Under the pieces are notes generated by a model. The model made no database searches and had not been told where the DNA came from. It worked only from the letters and a program-made list of their open reading frames with translations. A program made the position numbers and the translations under genes. Source: Paenibacillus sp. FSL R7-0337 (GTDB taxonomy: Bacteria; Bacillota; Bacilli; Paenibacillales; Paenibacillaceae). From it: 64,000 nt of DNA. This document shows, piece by piece, positions 8,858 to 16,484 of this stretch; within the stretch, counting starts at the first letter, position 1; the number at the start of each line of letters is the position of its first letter. The stretch is from NCBI RefSeq assembly GCF_037969875.1, contig NZ_CP150218.1, positions 3,658,001-3,722,000 of the forward strand, read 5' to 3'.

Positions 8858-10614
8858 GCTATTTCCTCCTCTGACAGCTGCGAGGATACAATCTCGCGGT
8901 ACACCTCATTGTTATCCAGCAGCTCGCGGTGCGTACCCATTCCGACGATTTGACCTTCATCCAGTACGATAATCCGGTCTGCATCCATTACCGTGCTTAC
9001 CCGCTGTGCGACAATAAGGACGGTAGATTCTGTGGTCTCCTCCTTAAGAGCGGCACGCAGCTTGGCATCGGTCTTGAAGTCCAGCGCGGAGAAGCTGTCA
9101 TCGAACAGGTATACCTCCGGCTTGCGGACGAGAGCACGGGCAATCGACAGGCGCTGCTTCTGTCCGCCGGAGACGTTACCGCCCCCTTGGGAGATGCTTG
9201 AATCGAAGCCTTCCTTCATCGCGGAGACGAAGTCATAGGCCTGCGCCACCTTGGCGGCATGAAGAATCTCTTCCTCGGTAGCATCCTCTTTACCGTAACG
9301 GATATTCTCGTTAATGGTACCGGTGAACAGCACGGCTTTTTGCGGAATATAACCAATCTTGCTCCGCAGATCCTCCTGCGTCATCTGGCGCACATCCACA
9401 CCATCCACACTTATCGTACCCTCAATAGCATCATAGAATCTCGGAATCATATTCAGCAGCGTGGACTTGCCTGACCCGGTTCCGCCGATGATGGCGGTAA
9501 TCTCACCGGGGCGCGCTCTGAAGGTAATTCCCGACAAGGCCGCCTGCTCCGCACCCGGATAAGCGAAGGATACATTGTCGAACTCCACATACCCGCGCAA
9601 TCCGTCACGGCCGTCCTCATGTGTAGCTGTAGCCGTAGTCTTCAGTTCTGCAGAGGTAGGGTCCTTAATCTCAGGCTGCATATCCAGTACTTCATTAATG
9701 CGCAGTGCTGAGGCAGAAGCTCTTGGAATCAGCACGAACATCATCGAAACCATGATCAGCGAGAACATAATTTGCATTGCATACTGAATGAATGCCATCA
9801 GAGAGCCAACCTTCAGATCCCCGTCTCCGATACGGATTCCGCCGAAGTACAGAATGGCAATCATCGAGAAGTTCATGACGATCATCATCAACGGCATCAG
9901 CCCCGCCATTACCTTGTTAACTTTAATCGCCGTGTCGGTAAGGTCGCGGTTCGCCTCACTGAACCGTCTGTTCTCATGCTCAATCCGGTTGAAGGAGCGG
10001 ATGACGCGGATACCGGTCAGATGCTCGCGCAGCACCAGATTTAATTTGTCCAGCTTGATCTGGATCGCCTTGAACAGCGGAAGGCCCTTCATTCCGATGA
10101 AAAATATCGCTCCGACCAGCAGCGGAATCACCACTACAAAAATCAGCGAGAGCTTGGCGTCCTCAGACACCGCCATAATAATCCCGCCGATCATCATCAT
10201 CGGGGCACCGACCATCATGCGGAGCATCATAGTCAGGACGGTCTGAACCTGTGTAATATCATTAGTGGTACGTGTAATCAATGAGGCCGTGCCCAGCTTA
10301 TCGAATTCATGGAGCGTAAAGTTCTCTACATGATTGAACACCCGGGAACGGGTATTCTTCCCGAAGCCTGCCGCCACCCTGGCTGACAGATAACTGGCAA
10401 TAATAGAGCATAGCACACCTCCTGCCGCCACCAGCAGCATGAAGCCGCCGATTCTCCAGATATAAGGCTGGTCTCCGTCCACAATCCCTTTGTCGATAAT
10501 GTTACTCATCAAGGTGGGAAGATACAGATCACCCATAGACTGCAGGAATACCAGAATCAATACCCCTGCGATGGCCAAGCGGAAGGGCTTCAGTTGTTTC
10601 ATTAATTTAATCAT
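8854..10614 (-). CDS. ABC exporter half-transporter, degenerate-site subunit
   Basis: This half-transporter of about 586 residues has Walker A GGTGSGKST and a canonical signature (VSGGQKQ). However, its Walker B ends in FDDSFSALD, with Asp where the catalytic Glu belongs, and the H-loop reads AQRVS with Gln for His. These substitutions are typical of the partner with impaired hydrolysis in heterodimeric exporters such as TM287/288 and BmrCD. ATG 10614 is chosen because GGAG lies 9 nt upstream; an in-frame ATG at 10623 directly abuts that GGAG. It overlaps the MarR gene by 8 nt and the next exporter gene by 4 nt, giving a tight three-gene operon. Confidence 0.92.
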   Translation of the reverse strand: MIKLMKQLKPFRLAIAGVLILVFLQSMGDLYLPTLMSNIIDKGIVDGDQPYIWRIGGFMLLVAAGGVLCSIIASYLSARVAAGFGKNTRSRVFNHVENFTLHEFDKLGTASLITRTTNDITQVQTVLTMMLRMMVGAPMMMIGGIIMAVSEDAKLSLIFVVVIPLLVGAIFFIGMKGLPLFKAIQIKLDKLNLVLREHLTGIRVIRSFNRIEHENRRFSEANRDLTDTAIKVNKVMAGLMPLMMIVMNFSMIAILYFGGIRIGDGDLKVGSLMAFIQYAMQIMFSLIMVSMMFVLIPRASASALRINEVLDMQPEIKDPTSAELKTTATATHEDGRDGLRGYVEFDNVSFAYPGAEQAALSGITFRARPGEITAIIGGTGSGKSTLLNMIPRFYDAIEGTISVDGVDVRQMTQEDLRSKIGYIPQKAVLFTGTINENIRYGKEDATEEEILHAAKVAQAYDFVSAMKEGFDSSISQGGGNVSGGQKQRLSIARALVRKPEVYLFDDSFSALDFKTDAKLRAALKEETTESTVLIVAQRVSTVMDADRIIVLDEGQIVGMGTHRELLDNNEVYREIVSSQLSEEEIA

Positions 10615-11107
10615 GCTTCTCATCTCCGTTCATTTGTAACCGGTCTAGATTAGGCGGAGGATTATCCTCCATAAAGGCATAGACTTTCAGCAGCAGTTCC
10701 GCCAGTTGATCAGATTCTTCCTCACCTAAATACTCCACCATCCTGTGAAGTGTGGCGTCCATATGGTCCCTGGCTCTGCGGGTAATAATTTTCCCCTGTT
10801 CGGTCAACTTGATGCGCACTACCCTCCGGTCAGACGGATCAGCCTGCCGTTCTACCATCTGCTTGGCTTCAAGACTGTTAATCAGCTGAGTTACCGTTGG
10901 CGGAGTCAGTCCTAAGAAACGGCTGATCTCCGACACCTTAAGTCCCAGATCTGAAGTATGCGACGCCCGTGCAATACATATCAGTAAAGTCATCTCACTT
11001 GGCTTATGCCCCTCCACCGAGTGATGCCAATGCCCTTTGCGCAGCTTCCGAAGTGCAGAGAAAAGCTTGTGTCCGACTGAGTTTTCACCTTCGCGATTTA
11101 TCCCAAT
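10607..11107 (-). CDS. MarR-family transcriptional repressor with probable ATT start
   Basis: This winged-helix MarR regulator has a recognition region around LGLTPPTVTQLINSLEAKQM and a wing with DPSDRRVVRI. The first conventional start in frame is GTG 11017, giving 136 residues and no N-terminal dimerisation helix. The frame is open upstream and encodes LFSALRKLRKGHWHHS, which is what MarR proteins of this group carry. Between the in-frame stop at about 11125 and GTG 11017 there is no ATG, GTG or TTG, so ATT 11107 behind GGTGGAAGC is the best start (about 166 residues). A frameshift from the nearby out-of-frame ATG is the alternative. It is first gene of the exporter operon and probably an autorepressor. 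Confidence 0.82.
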   Translation of the reverse strand: MGINREGENSVGHKLFSALRKLRKGHWHHSVEGHKPSEMTLLICIARASHTSDLGLKVSEISRFLGLTPPTVTQLINSLEAKQMVERQADPSDRRVVRIKLTEQGKIITRRARDHMDATLHRMVEYLGEEESDQLAELLLKVYAFMEDNPPPNLDRLQMNGDEKHD

Positions 11108-11154
11108 GCTTCCACCCCATTTTAGTTAGGTATACAAATAATTAAAGCATGTAT

Positions 11155-11198
11155 TAATTAGGTTACCTAATTATATTTTCGTGCCTGCAATTTGTCAA
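11155..11198 (-). promoter_or_regulatory. Consensus sigma-A promoter with overlapping MarR operator
   Basis: On the minus strand TTGACA (11198-11193), exactly 17 nt, then TATAAT (11175-11170). The 19-bp palindrome TAATTAGGTTACCTAATTA (11155-11173) covers the -10 box and the start-site region. A related TTAGGTATAC half-like site lies at 11125-11135. The layout fits repression of the marR-exporter operon by its own product, relieved by a ligand. Confidence 0.88.
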
Positions 11199-11321
11199 TT
11201 CCTGATTACGCCGTTACTATGTAATTTATTTCACATTACTGCGCACAAACGCTCCCGCGACACAGAGGGCCGGGGAGTCTCTCTTAGCTATACAATTAAC
11301 TGCTAACTGCTCTAATCTGCT

Positions 11322-11450
11322 CTAAAATTCCACTCCGTGTTCAACAGTGGTAAAGCCTCTTACCTTGGACTTCTGATCTGTTCCTGTACCCGCAAGAATG
11401 AAGCTAAACAATACCAAAACGCTGGCCGTCATCAACAGTGATCTCTTCAT
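11322..11450 (-). CDS. Exported pro-peptide, probable RRNPP (AimR-like) signal precursor
   Basis: This is a 42-codon frame from ATG 11450 to TAG 11322, preceded by GGGAGGTGAG at ideal spacing. The product has a charged MKRS start, a hydrophobic core (residues 5-20, ending FILA) and a hydrophilic tail ending GFTTVEHGVEF: a secretion signal plus a short C-terminal segment that can be cut to a signal peptide. The gene overlaps the last 47 nt of the upstream HTH regulator gene in another frame. This is the standard receptor-then-peptide order of Rap-Phr, PlcR-PapR, NprR-NprX and AimR-AimP. I infer that it encodes the cognate secreted signal. The mature form cannot be read from sequence alone. Confidence 0.82.
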   Translation of the reverse strand: MKRSLLMTASVLVLFSFILAGTGTDQKSKVRGFTTVEHGVEF

Positions 11451-12810
11451 GCGTTCTCACCTCCCTGATCAGCTCCCGGTACGCATTCTGCTGGGTATCC
11501 GAAGCGTAGTCTCTGTTCACTTCAAATAAGGTTACACAATTAATGAAGTCCTTGCCGCTGTTGAGCCTAATGGTCAGACGCAGGCAATGAATGATATAGT
11601 CTATTCCCTTGGCATACTGCTTGCGGGAGATATGGTAGATCGCAATCTGATAATAGAGACGGTACACCCGGTCTACATTAATCGTATCCTGGAATTGTTC
11701 AAACCGCAGCATCTCCCGGGAAAAGCGCGACATCACCGCATCAGCGGAGAACCCGAAGCGGTTGGCCGACTCCATAATGATCACCATGCCGGACAGAATC
11801 TCCCCAGGGTGCTCGGACAAGAACGCGATATAGGAAGGCAATACAGAGATATTACCCATCAGAATCTCCAGCGTGAACCCGTTGGCGGTGGCAAACAGCT
11901 TGAAGCTGTCTACACTGCTGCGCCCTTCGTCATCCAGCATCTCGAACCAGCTCAGGTCTGCATACCCAGCGGTATATTTCTTGGCTTGCTCATACTCCCC
12001 TTGCTTGGTAAGCGCCGATGCCTTCAGCAGGTAGCCGTGCCCGTAATAGACCACCAGCGGACGTTCCGCCTGAAAAGCCTCCGCCCTCTTCCCCTTACTG
12101 CGGCGCAGCTCCTCGCGGTAGATCCCGCTTGCTAACGCCCTCAGCTCATCGGAGAATTTCTCAACATCCTTCCAGCGGTGCAGTGCGAAGCACACCTTCG
12201 CCAGCTTCAGCAGCCCGTCCAGCTGCATCTCCTCGGGAAGCAGCCCGCGGTACGGCTCGAAGCTGATTACAGCTCGAAGCTTCTGCTCCATATCCACATC
12301 GGGAGTAGACTGCAAAGACATGAAGATACGGTACTGGCTAATCGCCATACGCTCGGAATAGCTGTCTTGTTCATGGTCTACAATCAGCTTGTAGAATACG
12401 ATAGACTCCTGTACTTTGCCGCTGCAGAATAGCCTCTCTGCCACCCTGTAGATGATATCCAGCGGCCGCTGATATTCCATAATCCGCCTTAAGACCTCTT
12501 CAATGCATTGCTGCTTGCCCATCTCGGCACATTTGACCAGGAAGGGCTCGATCCGGCGGCGGGAGATGCGTTCTTCACTGAAGCACTCATCCACATACAG
12601 CGGATACAGCCAGCCTTCCGGGAAGCCGAAGGCCCGGATCATGGCATCCAGCTGTCCCAGCGAGATGGGCTTCGACGGATTGCCGTGAAGAATGGCGCTG
12701 AGACTGCCGCGGTTCAGGCCGGAGACTTTGGCAAATGAGGCAAGATTATGACCCGAGCGGGACAGACTCTTCTCGATTTCCGTACGTAATGTAGTCAGCT
12801 TCGCCTCCAC
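11404..12810 (-). CDS. HTH plus helical-repeat regulator, RRNPP/AimR-like peptide receptor
   Basis: This 468-residue protein has an N-terminal Xre-type helix-turn-helix (about residues 5-60, containing LASFAKVSGLNRGSLSAIL), followed by all-alpha repeat sequence to the C-terminus with no catalytic motif. This is the architecture of RRNPP receptors, where TPR-like repeats bind an imported oligopeptide. AimR-like regulators with adjacent pro-peptides (Alo systems) have been described in Paenibacillus polymyxa, and this one appears to be of that type. GTG 12810 is the start, 6 nt after GGGAGG. A promoter lies at 12858-12886, and the pro-peptide gene overlaps the 3' end. Its targets are unknown; the adjacent Spo0E-type gene or its own operon are candidates. 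Confidence 0.85.
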   Translation of the reverse strand: MEAKLTTLRTEIEKSLSRSGHNLASFAKVSGLNRGSLSAILHGNPSKPISLGQLDAMIRAFGFPEGWLYPLYVDECFSEERISRRRIEPFLVKCAEMGKQQCIEEVLRRIMEYQRPLDIIYRVAERLFCSGKVQESIVFYKLIVDHEQDSYSERMAISQYRIFMSLQSTPDVDMEQKLRAVISFEPYRGLLPEEMQLDGLLKLAKVCFALHRWKDVEKFSDELRALASGIYREELRRSKGKRAEAFQAERPLVVYYGHGYLLKASALTKQGEYEQAKKYTAGYADLSWFEMLDDEGRSSVDSFKLFATANGFTLEILMGNISVLPSYIAFLSEHPGEILSGMVIIMESANRFGFSADAVMSRFSREMLRFEQFQDTINVDRVYRLYYQIAIYHISRKQYAKGIDYIIHCLRLTIRLNSGKDFINCVTLFEVNRDYASDTQQNAYRELIREVRTHEEITVDDGQRFGIV

Positions 12811-12857
12811 CCGGCACCTCCCTATCCATCATTCAGGTTATCCTTCTATTAATTGCC

Positions 12858-12886
12858 ATTATAGGACAACACTATGAAAAGCACAA
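12858..12886 (-). promoter_or_regulatory. Sigma-A promoter of the receptor-peptide operon
   Basis: On the minus strand TTGTGC (12886-12881), a 17-nt spacer and TATAAT (12863-12858) lie about 48 nt upstream of the GTG start. Confidence 0.72.
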
Positions 12887-12953
12887 CAAAATGGCCCCAC
12901 ATTAGTAGGACCATGATTAACAAACACCGTCAGATGCCCGGGTGTATTATTGA

Positions 12954-13238
12954 TTATTGCTGCAAAGCCGCCTGATTCCGGATCCGCTGGCTCTTCTTAT
13001 TCTTGCCGTAGGGCGCGGCTCCATTCTTGCGGCTGCGCAGGCTCTCCATCATCAGGTTCTGGGCCATCACAATATATCCATCCAGCCGCTGGCTTAGCTC
13101 CAGCACCGCATGATCGCTCAGACTCCGCTCCTGGGCTACCTCCAGCAGCTCGCTTCTTAAATTCTCTATAGTAAGGAACAGCTCATTTTCTCTGTAATCC
13201 CGGCCATTGGCATCAGGAGAATTCTGGTAAAGGTTCAC
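12954..13238 (-). CDS. Spo0E-like sporulation regulatory aspartyl-phosphatase
   Basis: This 94-residue protein carries the Spo0E-family signature: a helical hairpin with IENLRSELL and SQRLDGYI (SQRLD at residues 49-53). In B. subtilis, Spo0E, YnzD and YisI use this motif to dephosphorylate Spo0A~P and delay sporulation. The GTG start at 13238 is supported by AAGGTGAG 5 nt upstream. A basic, Gln/Asn-rich C-terminal tail (residues 70-94) extends past the usual core. It lies between the LysR gene and the RRNPP receptor on the same strand, which makes a peptide-sporulation link plausible but unproven. Confidence 0.85.
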   Translation of the reverse strand: MNLYQNSPDANGRDYRENELFLTIENLRSELLEVAQERSLSDHAVLELSQRLDGYIVMAQNLMMESLRSRKNGAAPYGKNKKSQRIRNQAALQQ

Positions 13239-13305
13239 AGTTACTCACCTTCTCTCTATCAACTTCTCCCCTATCATAAATCATGATGCCAAAAAACAAA
13301 ATTTG

Positions 13306-13366
13306 CAAAAAAAGAAAAAAATGTCGGCGGAAGTATAAATAAGCTCTGTTATTTATATATCTTCCG
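13306..13366 (-). terminator. Terminator of the LysR gene
   Basis: On the minus strand CGGAAG plus an AT-rich arm pairs across the stop codon with TTATTTATA plus CTTCCG (13366-13328). T-rich runs follow within 6 nt. Confidence 0.65.
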
Positions 13367-14270
13367 GAGGCTCCGGCGGGTGATACCGCTCCCCGAGTAC
13401 ATTCATCGCAAAAGCAATCCACTCTCTTGCGGCAAAGGACAGATAGCGGTCCTTGCGCCAGATCATGCCCAGCTGCCAGGGAATTACCGGCTCTGTCAGG
13501 GGAATGACGGTAATCCGCGAACGGTCGATATCCCGGCAGATCGTCTCCGGCAGCAGCGCAATGCCCATCCCGGCGGCGACCATCCGGCTGATCAGATCCC
13601 ACTGGGAGCTTTCATAGACCACCTTGGGCTGGAAGCCCGCTCTCACGCATTCCGAAATTATCCGGTCATGCAGGGCGAAGTCCTCCCGGAACAGGACGAA
13701 CTCCTCCCCGGCCAGCTCTTTCAGCGGTACCTGCTGCGCTCCGTCCAGACGGTGCCCGGCGGGGACCAGCAGTTCCAGCCGCTCTTCCACAAAGGTGAAG
13801 CTGTGGAACCTGGCCTCATCCACCGGCAGCACAATCGCCCCGATGTCGAGCAGGCCGGACTCAACGTCATCTTCTACTTTCTTTGCTCCGTCCTCATGCA
13901 GCCGGATCGTCACCTCGGGATACTTGCGGTGGAATTCCCCGATGACCGCCGGGAAGAAGCTCGCTCCCACCATGGGCGGCAGTCCGATACGGATATGCCC
14001 CTGCTTCAGATTGCGCAGGCTGTCCAGCTCGGAGGAGAGGCTGGCGAAGGACTCTACAATGTTCTGCGCCTTGACGAGCAGCAGCTCTCCGGCATCCGTC
14101 AGGCGGATGCTCCGGCCCTCGCGGTAGAAGAGATCAGCCCCCAGCTCCGTCTCCAGATTGCGGATCATCTTGCTGATGGTCGGCTGGGTGATATACAACG
14201 ATTCTGCGGCTCTGGAGAAGCTGTTCAGCCTGGCGGCCTGCACGAAATACTCCAGCTGTCTGATATCCAT
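13353..14270 (-). CDS. cidR: LysR-family regulator of cidAB (CidR/YwbI-like)
   Basis: This 305-residue LysR protein has an N-terminal winged HTH (MDIRQLEYFV, then SFSRAAESLYITQPTISK) and a C-terminal two-lobe effector domain. The open frame extends 18 codons upstream, but ATG 14270 has GGAGGG at good spacing and the conserved family start. It is divergent from cidA (110-nt gap), the same layout as B. subtilis ywbI-ywbHG and staphylococcal cidR-cidAB, where the regulator responds to overflow metabolism (acetate or pyruvate). It probably activates the divergent operon and regulates itself. Confidence 0.88.
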   Translation of the reverse strand: MDIRQLEYFVQAARLNSFSRAAESLYITQPTISKMIRNLETELGADLFYREGRSIRLTDAGELLLVKAQNIVESFASLSSELDSLRNLKQGHIRIGLPPMVGASFFPAVIGEFHRKYPEVTIRLHEDGAKKVEDDVESGLLDIGAIVLPVDEARFHSFTFVEERLELLVPAGHRLDGAQQVPLKELAGEEFVLFREDFALHDRIISECVRAGFQPKVVYESSQWDLISRMVAAGMGIALLPETICRDIDRSRITVIPLTEPVIPWQLGMIWRKDRYLSFAAREWIAFAMNVLGERYHPPEPPEDI

Positions 14271-14380
14271 TAGACAACCCTCCATGTATAGACAATTAGA
14301 ATGCGATCCATTCAATCCATTCATTTTACCTATGAAAGAATCAGATGTAAACTTTCAGTAAGAGATGAAAGGAGGTAATC

Positions 14381-14755
14381 ATGATGAAAAAGATTGCCTT
14401 AGGCTTACTGCAGGTGGCCGGCCTAACCGTGTTCTCCCTGCTGGTTAACGGATTAACCTCACTACTGCATATTCCGCTTCCCGGAAGCATTATCGGGATG
14501 ATTCTATTATTCCTGCTGCTCGAATCCGGCGTGATCCGTCTGAACTGGGTGGAGGCAGGTGCTTCGTGGCTGCTGGCTGAACTGCTGCTGTTCTTCATTC
14601 CATCGGCTATAGGGGTGATGAACTACTCGAAGCTGCTGGAATCCTTCGGCCTGCAGGTACTGGCTGTTGTGCTCGTGGGCACCTTTGCTGTCATGGCCAG
14701 CTCAGGTCTGCTGACAGGTGTTATCTATAAAGTAAAGGAGCGTAGAAGCTCATGA
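14381..14755 (+). CDS. cidA: CidA/LrgA-family holin-like protein
   Basis: This 124-residue membrane protein has four predicted helices and the family motif IPLPGSIIGM in the second helix region. CidA/LrgA proteins behave as holin-like or metabolite-transport partners linked to murein hydrolase activity and cell death. The start at ATG 14381 (or the adjacent ATG 14384) lies behind AGGAGGT. The stop overlaps the cidB start by 4 nt (ATGA), so the two are coupled. The divergent LysR gene supports the Cid rather than the LytSR-controlled Lrg assignment. Confidence 0.88.
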   Translation: MMKKIALGLLQVAGLTVFSLLVNGLTSLLHIPLPGSIIGMILLFLLLESGVIRLNWVEAGASWLLAELLLFFIPSAIGVMNYSKLLESFGLQVLAVVLVGTFAVMASSGLLTGVIYKVKERRSS

Positions 14756-15435
14756 TGACTGGACTATTATTCCTTGGACTTACCATCACCGTATATCTTA
14801 TAACCAAACGGATCTATGCGGCCAGCGGTAAAATGTACACCTCTCCGCTGATCATCACCCCGCTGGTCATCATCGGCTTCCTGCTGATCACAGGCAGCTC
14901 TTATGAATCATACAATGCAGGCGGCAAATGGCTGTCAGACCTGCTTCAGCCGGCGACAATCGCCTTCGCGATTCCGCTGCACAAGAACTTCAAGCTGCTC
15001 AAAAAGCACGCCGCCGAAATTGCGGCAGGCGTGCTGTCAGGAACGGTAATGGCTGTACTATCTTCCATGCTGCTGGCCAAATTAATGCACCTGAGCGGAG
15101 ATCTCGCCACCAGCCTGGTCCCGCGTTCGGTAACTACACCGATTGCCATGAGCATCTCGCAGAGCATCGGCGGAGTTCCCAGCATCACCGCAGTCTTCGT
15201 CATTCTCACGGGTGTGCTTGGAACGATGATGGGGCCCTCGGTGCTGCGCCTCTTCCACATTGAGAATGAAGTGGCGCGCGGAGTGTCGCTTGGCACCGCA
15301 GCGCATGGCACCGGCACCTCCAAGGCCTTCGAGCTTAGCTCGCTGACCGGCACCATCTCCAGTATCTCAATGATTCTGGCGGCGCTGTTCTCCATCGGAC
15401 TGGCACCCGCAATGCTTGCAGTGTTCATTCATTAA
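14752..15435 (+). CDS. cidB: CidB/LrgB-family membrane protein
   Basis: This 227-residue LrgB-family protein has multiple helices and the conserved stretches FAIPLHKNFKLLKKH, LVPRSVTTPIAM and GTAAHGTGTSKAFE. It functions with the CidA-type partner immediately upstream, with a 4-nt overlap. It is located in the cytoplasmic membrane. The gene ends 27 nt from the convergent oxidoreductase gene, with only a weak hairpin between. Confidence 0.9.
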   Translation: MMTGLLFLGLTITVYLITKRIYAASGKMYTSPLIITPLVIIGFLLITGSSYESYNAGGKWLSDLLQPATIAFAIPLHKNFKLLKKHAAEIAAGVLSGTVMAVLSSMLLAKLMHLSGDLATSLVPRSVTTPIAMSISQSIGGVPSITAVFVILTGVLGTMMGPSVLRLFHIENEVARGVSLGTAAHGTGTSKAFELSSLTGTISSISMILAALFSIGLAPAMLAVFIH

Positions 15436-15462
15436 GCTGTTCCCTGGTCTTAAGACGGAGGC

Positions 15463-16431
15463 CTATAGCTTCACAGGCAATCCGCTCTGGGCAGATTCAT
15501 ACGCAGCGCAGGTTACCTTCAGCGTCTTGTACCCGTCCTCATAATCGCTGAGAATACGGGAGCGGTCTCCGGTGCGGACTGCGTACAGGAAGGCTTCGCT
15601 CTCTACCGCATAAGGGTTGCCCGTATTCTTGTATTCCTTACTGTCCCCGCTGCGGACTTCGAGCAGACGCTCCGGGTTCCAGTCAAGCATGCCGTTGTCA
15701 TTATAGAAGCTGATTCCGGCCTTGTTCACCTCACCGGGTAGCACACAGGTATTGGAGATGCTGGCGATAATGCCGCTTGCAAGCTTCAGTGACACGGTGC
15801 CCACATCGGCTACAGTCACCCCTTCATGCTTCTCATGCATAATCCGGTTGCCGAACATGCCGTAGACCTCTGTCACCTCACCGGCCAGATAACGCAGCAG
15901 GTCAACGATATGCGTCGTCTGCTCCGTGAATTGCCCGCCGGACTGCTCCTGATTGCGCCACCACGCCACGCCGGGCATTCCGCCCATCCATTCTCCGGTA
16001 ATCATCCCTACCTTGTCTCCGGCAAGCGTCTGCTTCAGCCGCTGAATATTCTCCTGGTAGCGGAAATGATAGCCTACCGAGGTCAGCAGCTGATGCTGCT
16101 TAATATCCTCCAGCAGACTGGCCGGAATGGCCGTACTTGAGCCTAGCGGCTTCTCGATGAAAAAGGGGATATCTCTACGGATCAGCGCCCGCTCAATCGC
16201 CCCGTGCGACTGTGGCGGCACACAGATGTAGACAGCATCCAGCTTGTGGCTGTCCAGCATCTCGGTAATCTCCCCGTAGCCTTCGGCCCCGTAAGGGCGG
16301 GCCATCTCTTCTCCCTTAAGCTTGCTGCTGCCGCAGACGGCCTTCAGCGACACATCCTCCATGCCCGCCAGCAAATCCGCATGTACCTTGGAGAACCAGC
16401 CTGTTCCAACAAGTCCGATATTAAGAGTCAT
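15463..16431 (-). CDS. Gfo/Idh/MocA-family oxidoreductase
   Basis: This 322-residue protein has an N-terminal NAD(P)-binding Rossmann motif (IGLVGTGWFS), the family EKP motif (FFIEKPLG) that places the catalytic lysine, and a C-terminal alpha/beta substrate domain containing the TTHIVDLLRYL histidine. It is probably a sugar or inositol-like dehydrogenase; the substrate is unknown. ATG 16431 is chosen over the longer open frame because CAGGAGGT lies upstream. It follows the helicase gene on the same strand with a 53-nt gap and may be its distal cistron. Confidence 0.85.
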   Translation of the reverse strand: MTLNIGLVGTGWFSKVHADLLAGMEDVSLKAVCGSSKLKGEEMARPYGAEGYGEITEMLDSHKLDAVYICVPPQSHGAIERALIRRDIPFFIEKPLGSSTAIPASLLEDIKQHQLLTSVGYHFRYQENIQRLKQTLAGDKVGMITGEWMGGMPGVAWWRNQEQSGGQFTEQTTHIVDLLRYLAGEVTEVYGMFGNRIMHEKHEGVTVADVGTVSLKLASGIIASISNTCVLPGEVNKAGISFYNDNGMLDWNPERLLEVRSGDSKEYKNTGNPYAVESEAFLYAVRTGDRSRILSDYEDGYKTLKVTCAAYESAQSGLPVKL

Positions 16432-16484
16432 GTCATTACCTCCTGAGTTGTCTGGTGAATGCCTTTTCAGTAGATTATACCCGC

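Noticed and set aside
12838..12855. AATAGAAGGATAA on the minus strand, like the tail of the dispersed hairpin element
   Set aside because: No hairpin or flanking element sequence accompanies it; it is the leader of the receptor gene just after its -10 box. A 13-base match alone is not a fourth copy.
13620..14127. Serine/arginine-rich + strand open frame inside the LysR gene
   Set aside because: Shadow frame of the LysR coding sequence; no start signal and low-complexity composition.
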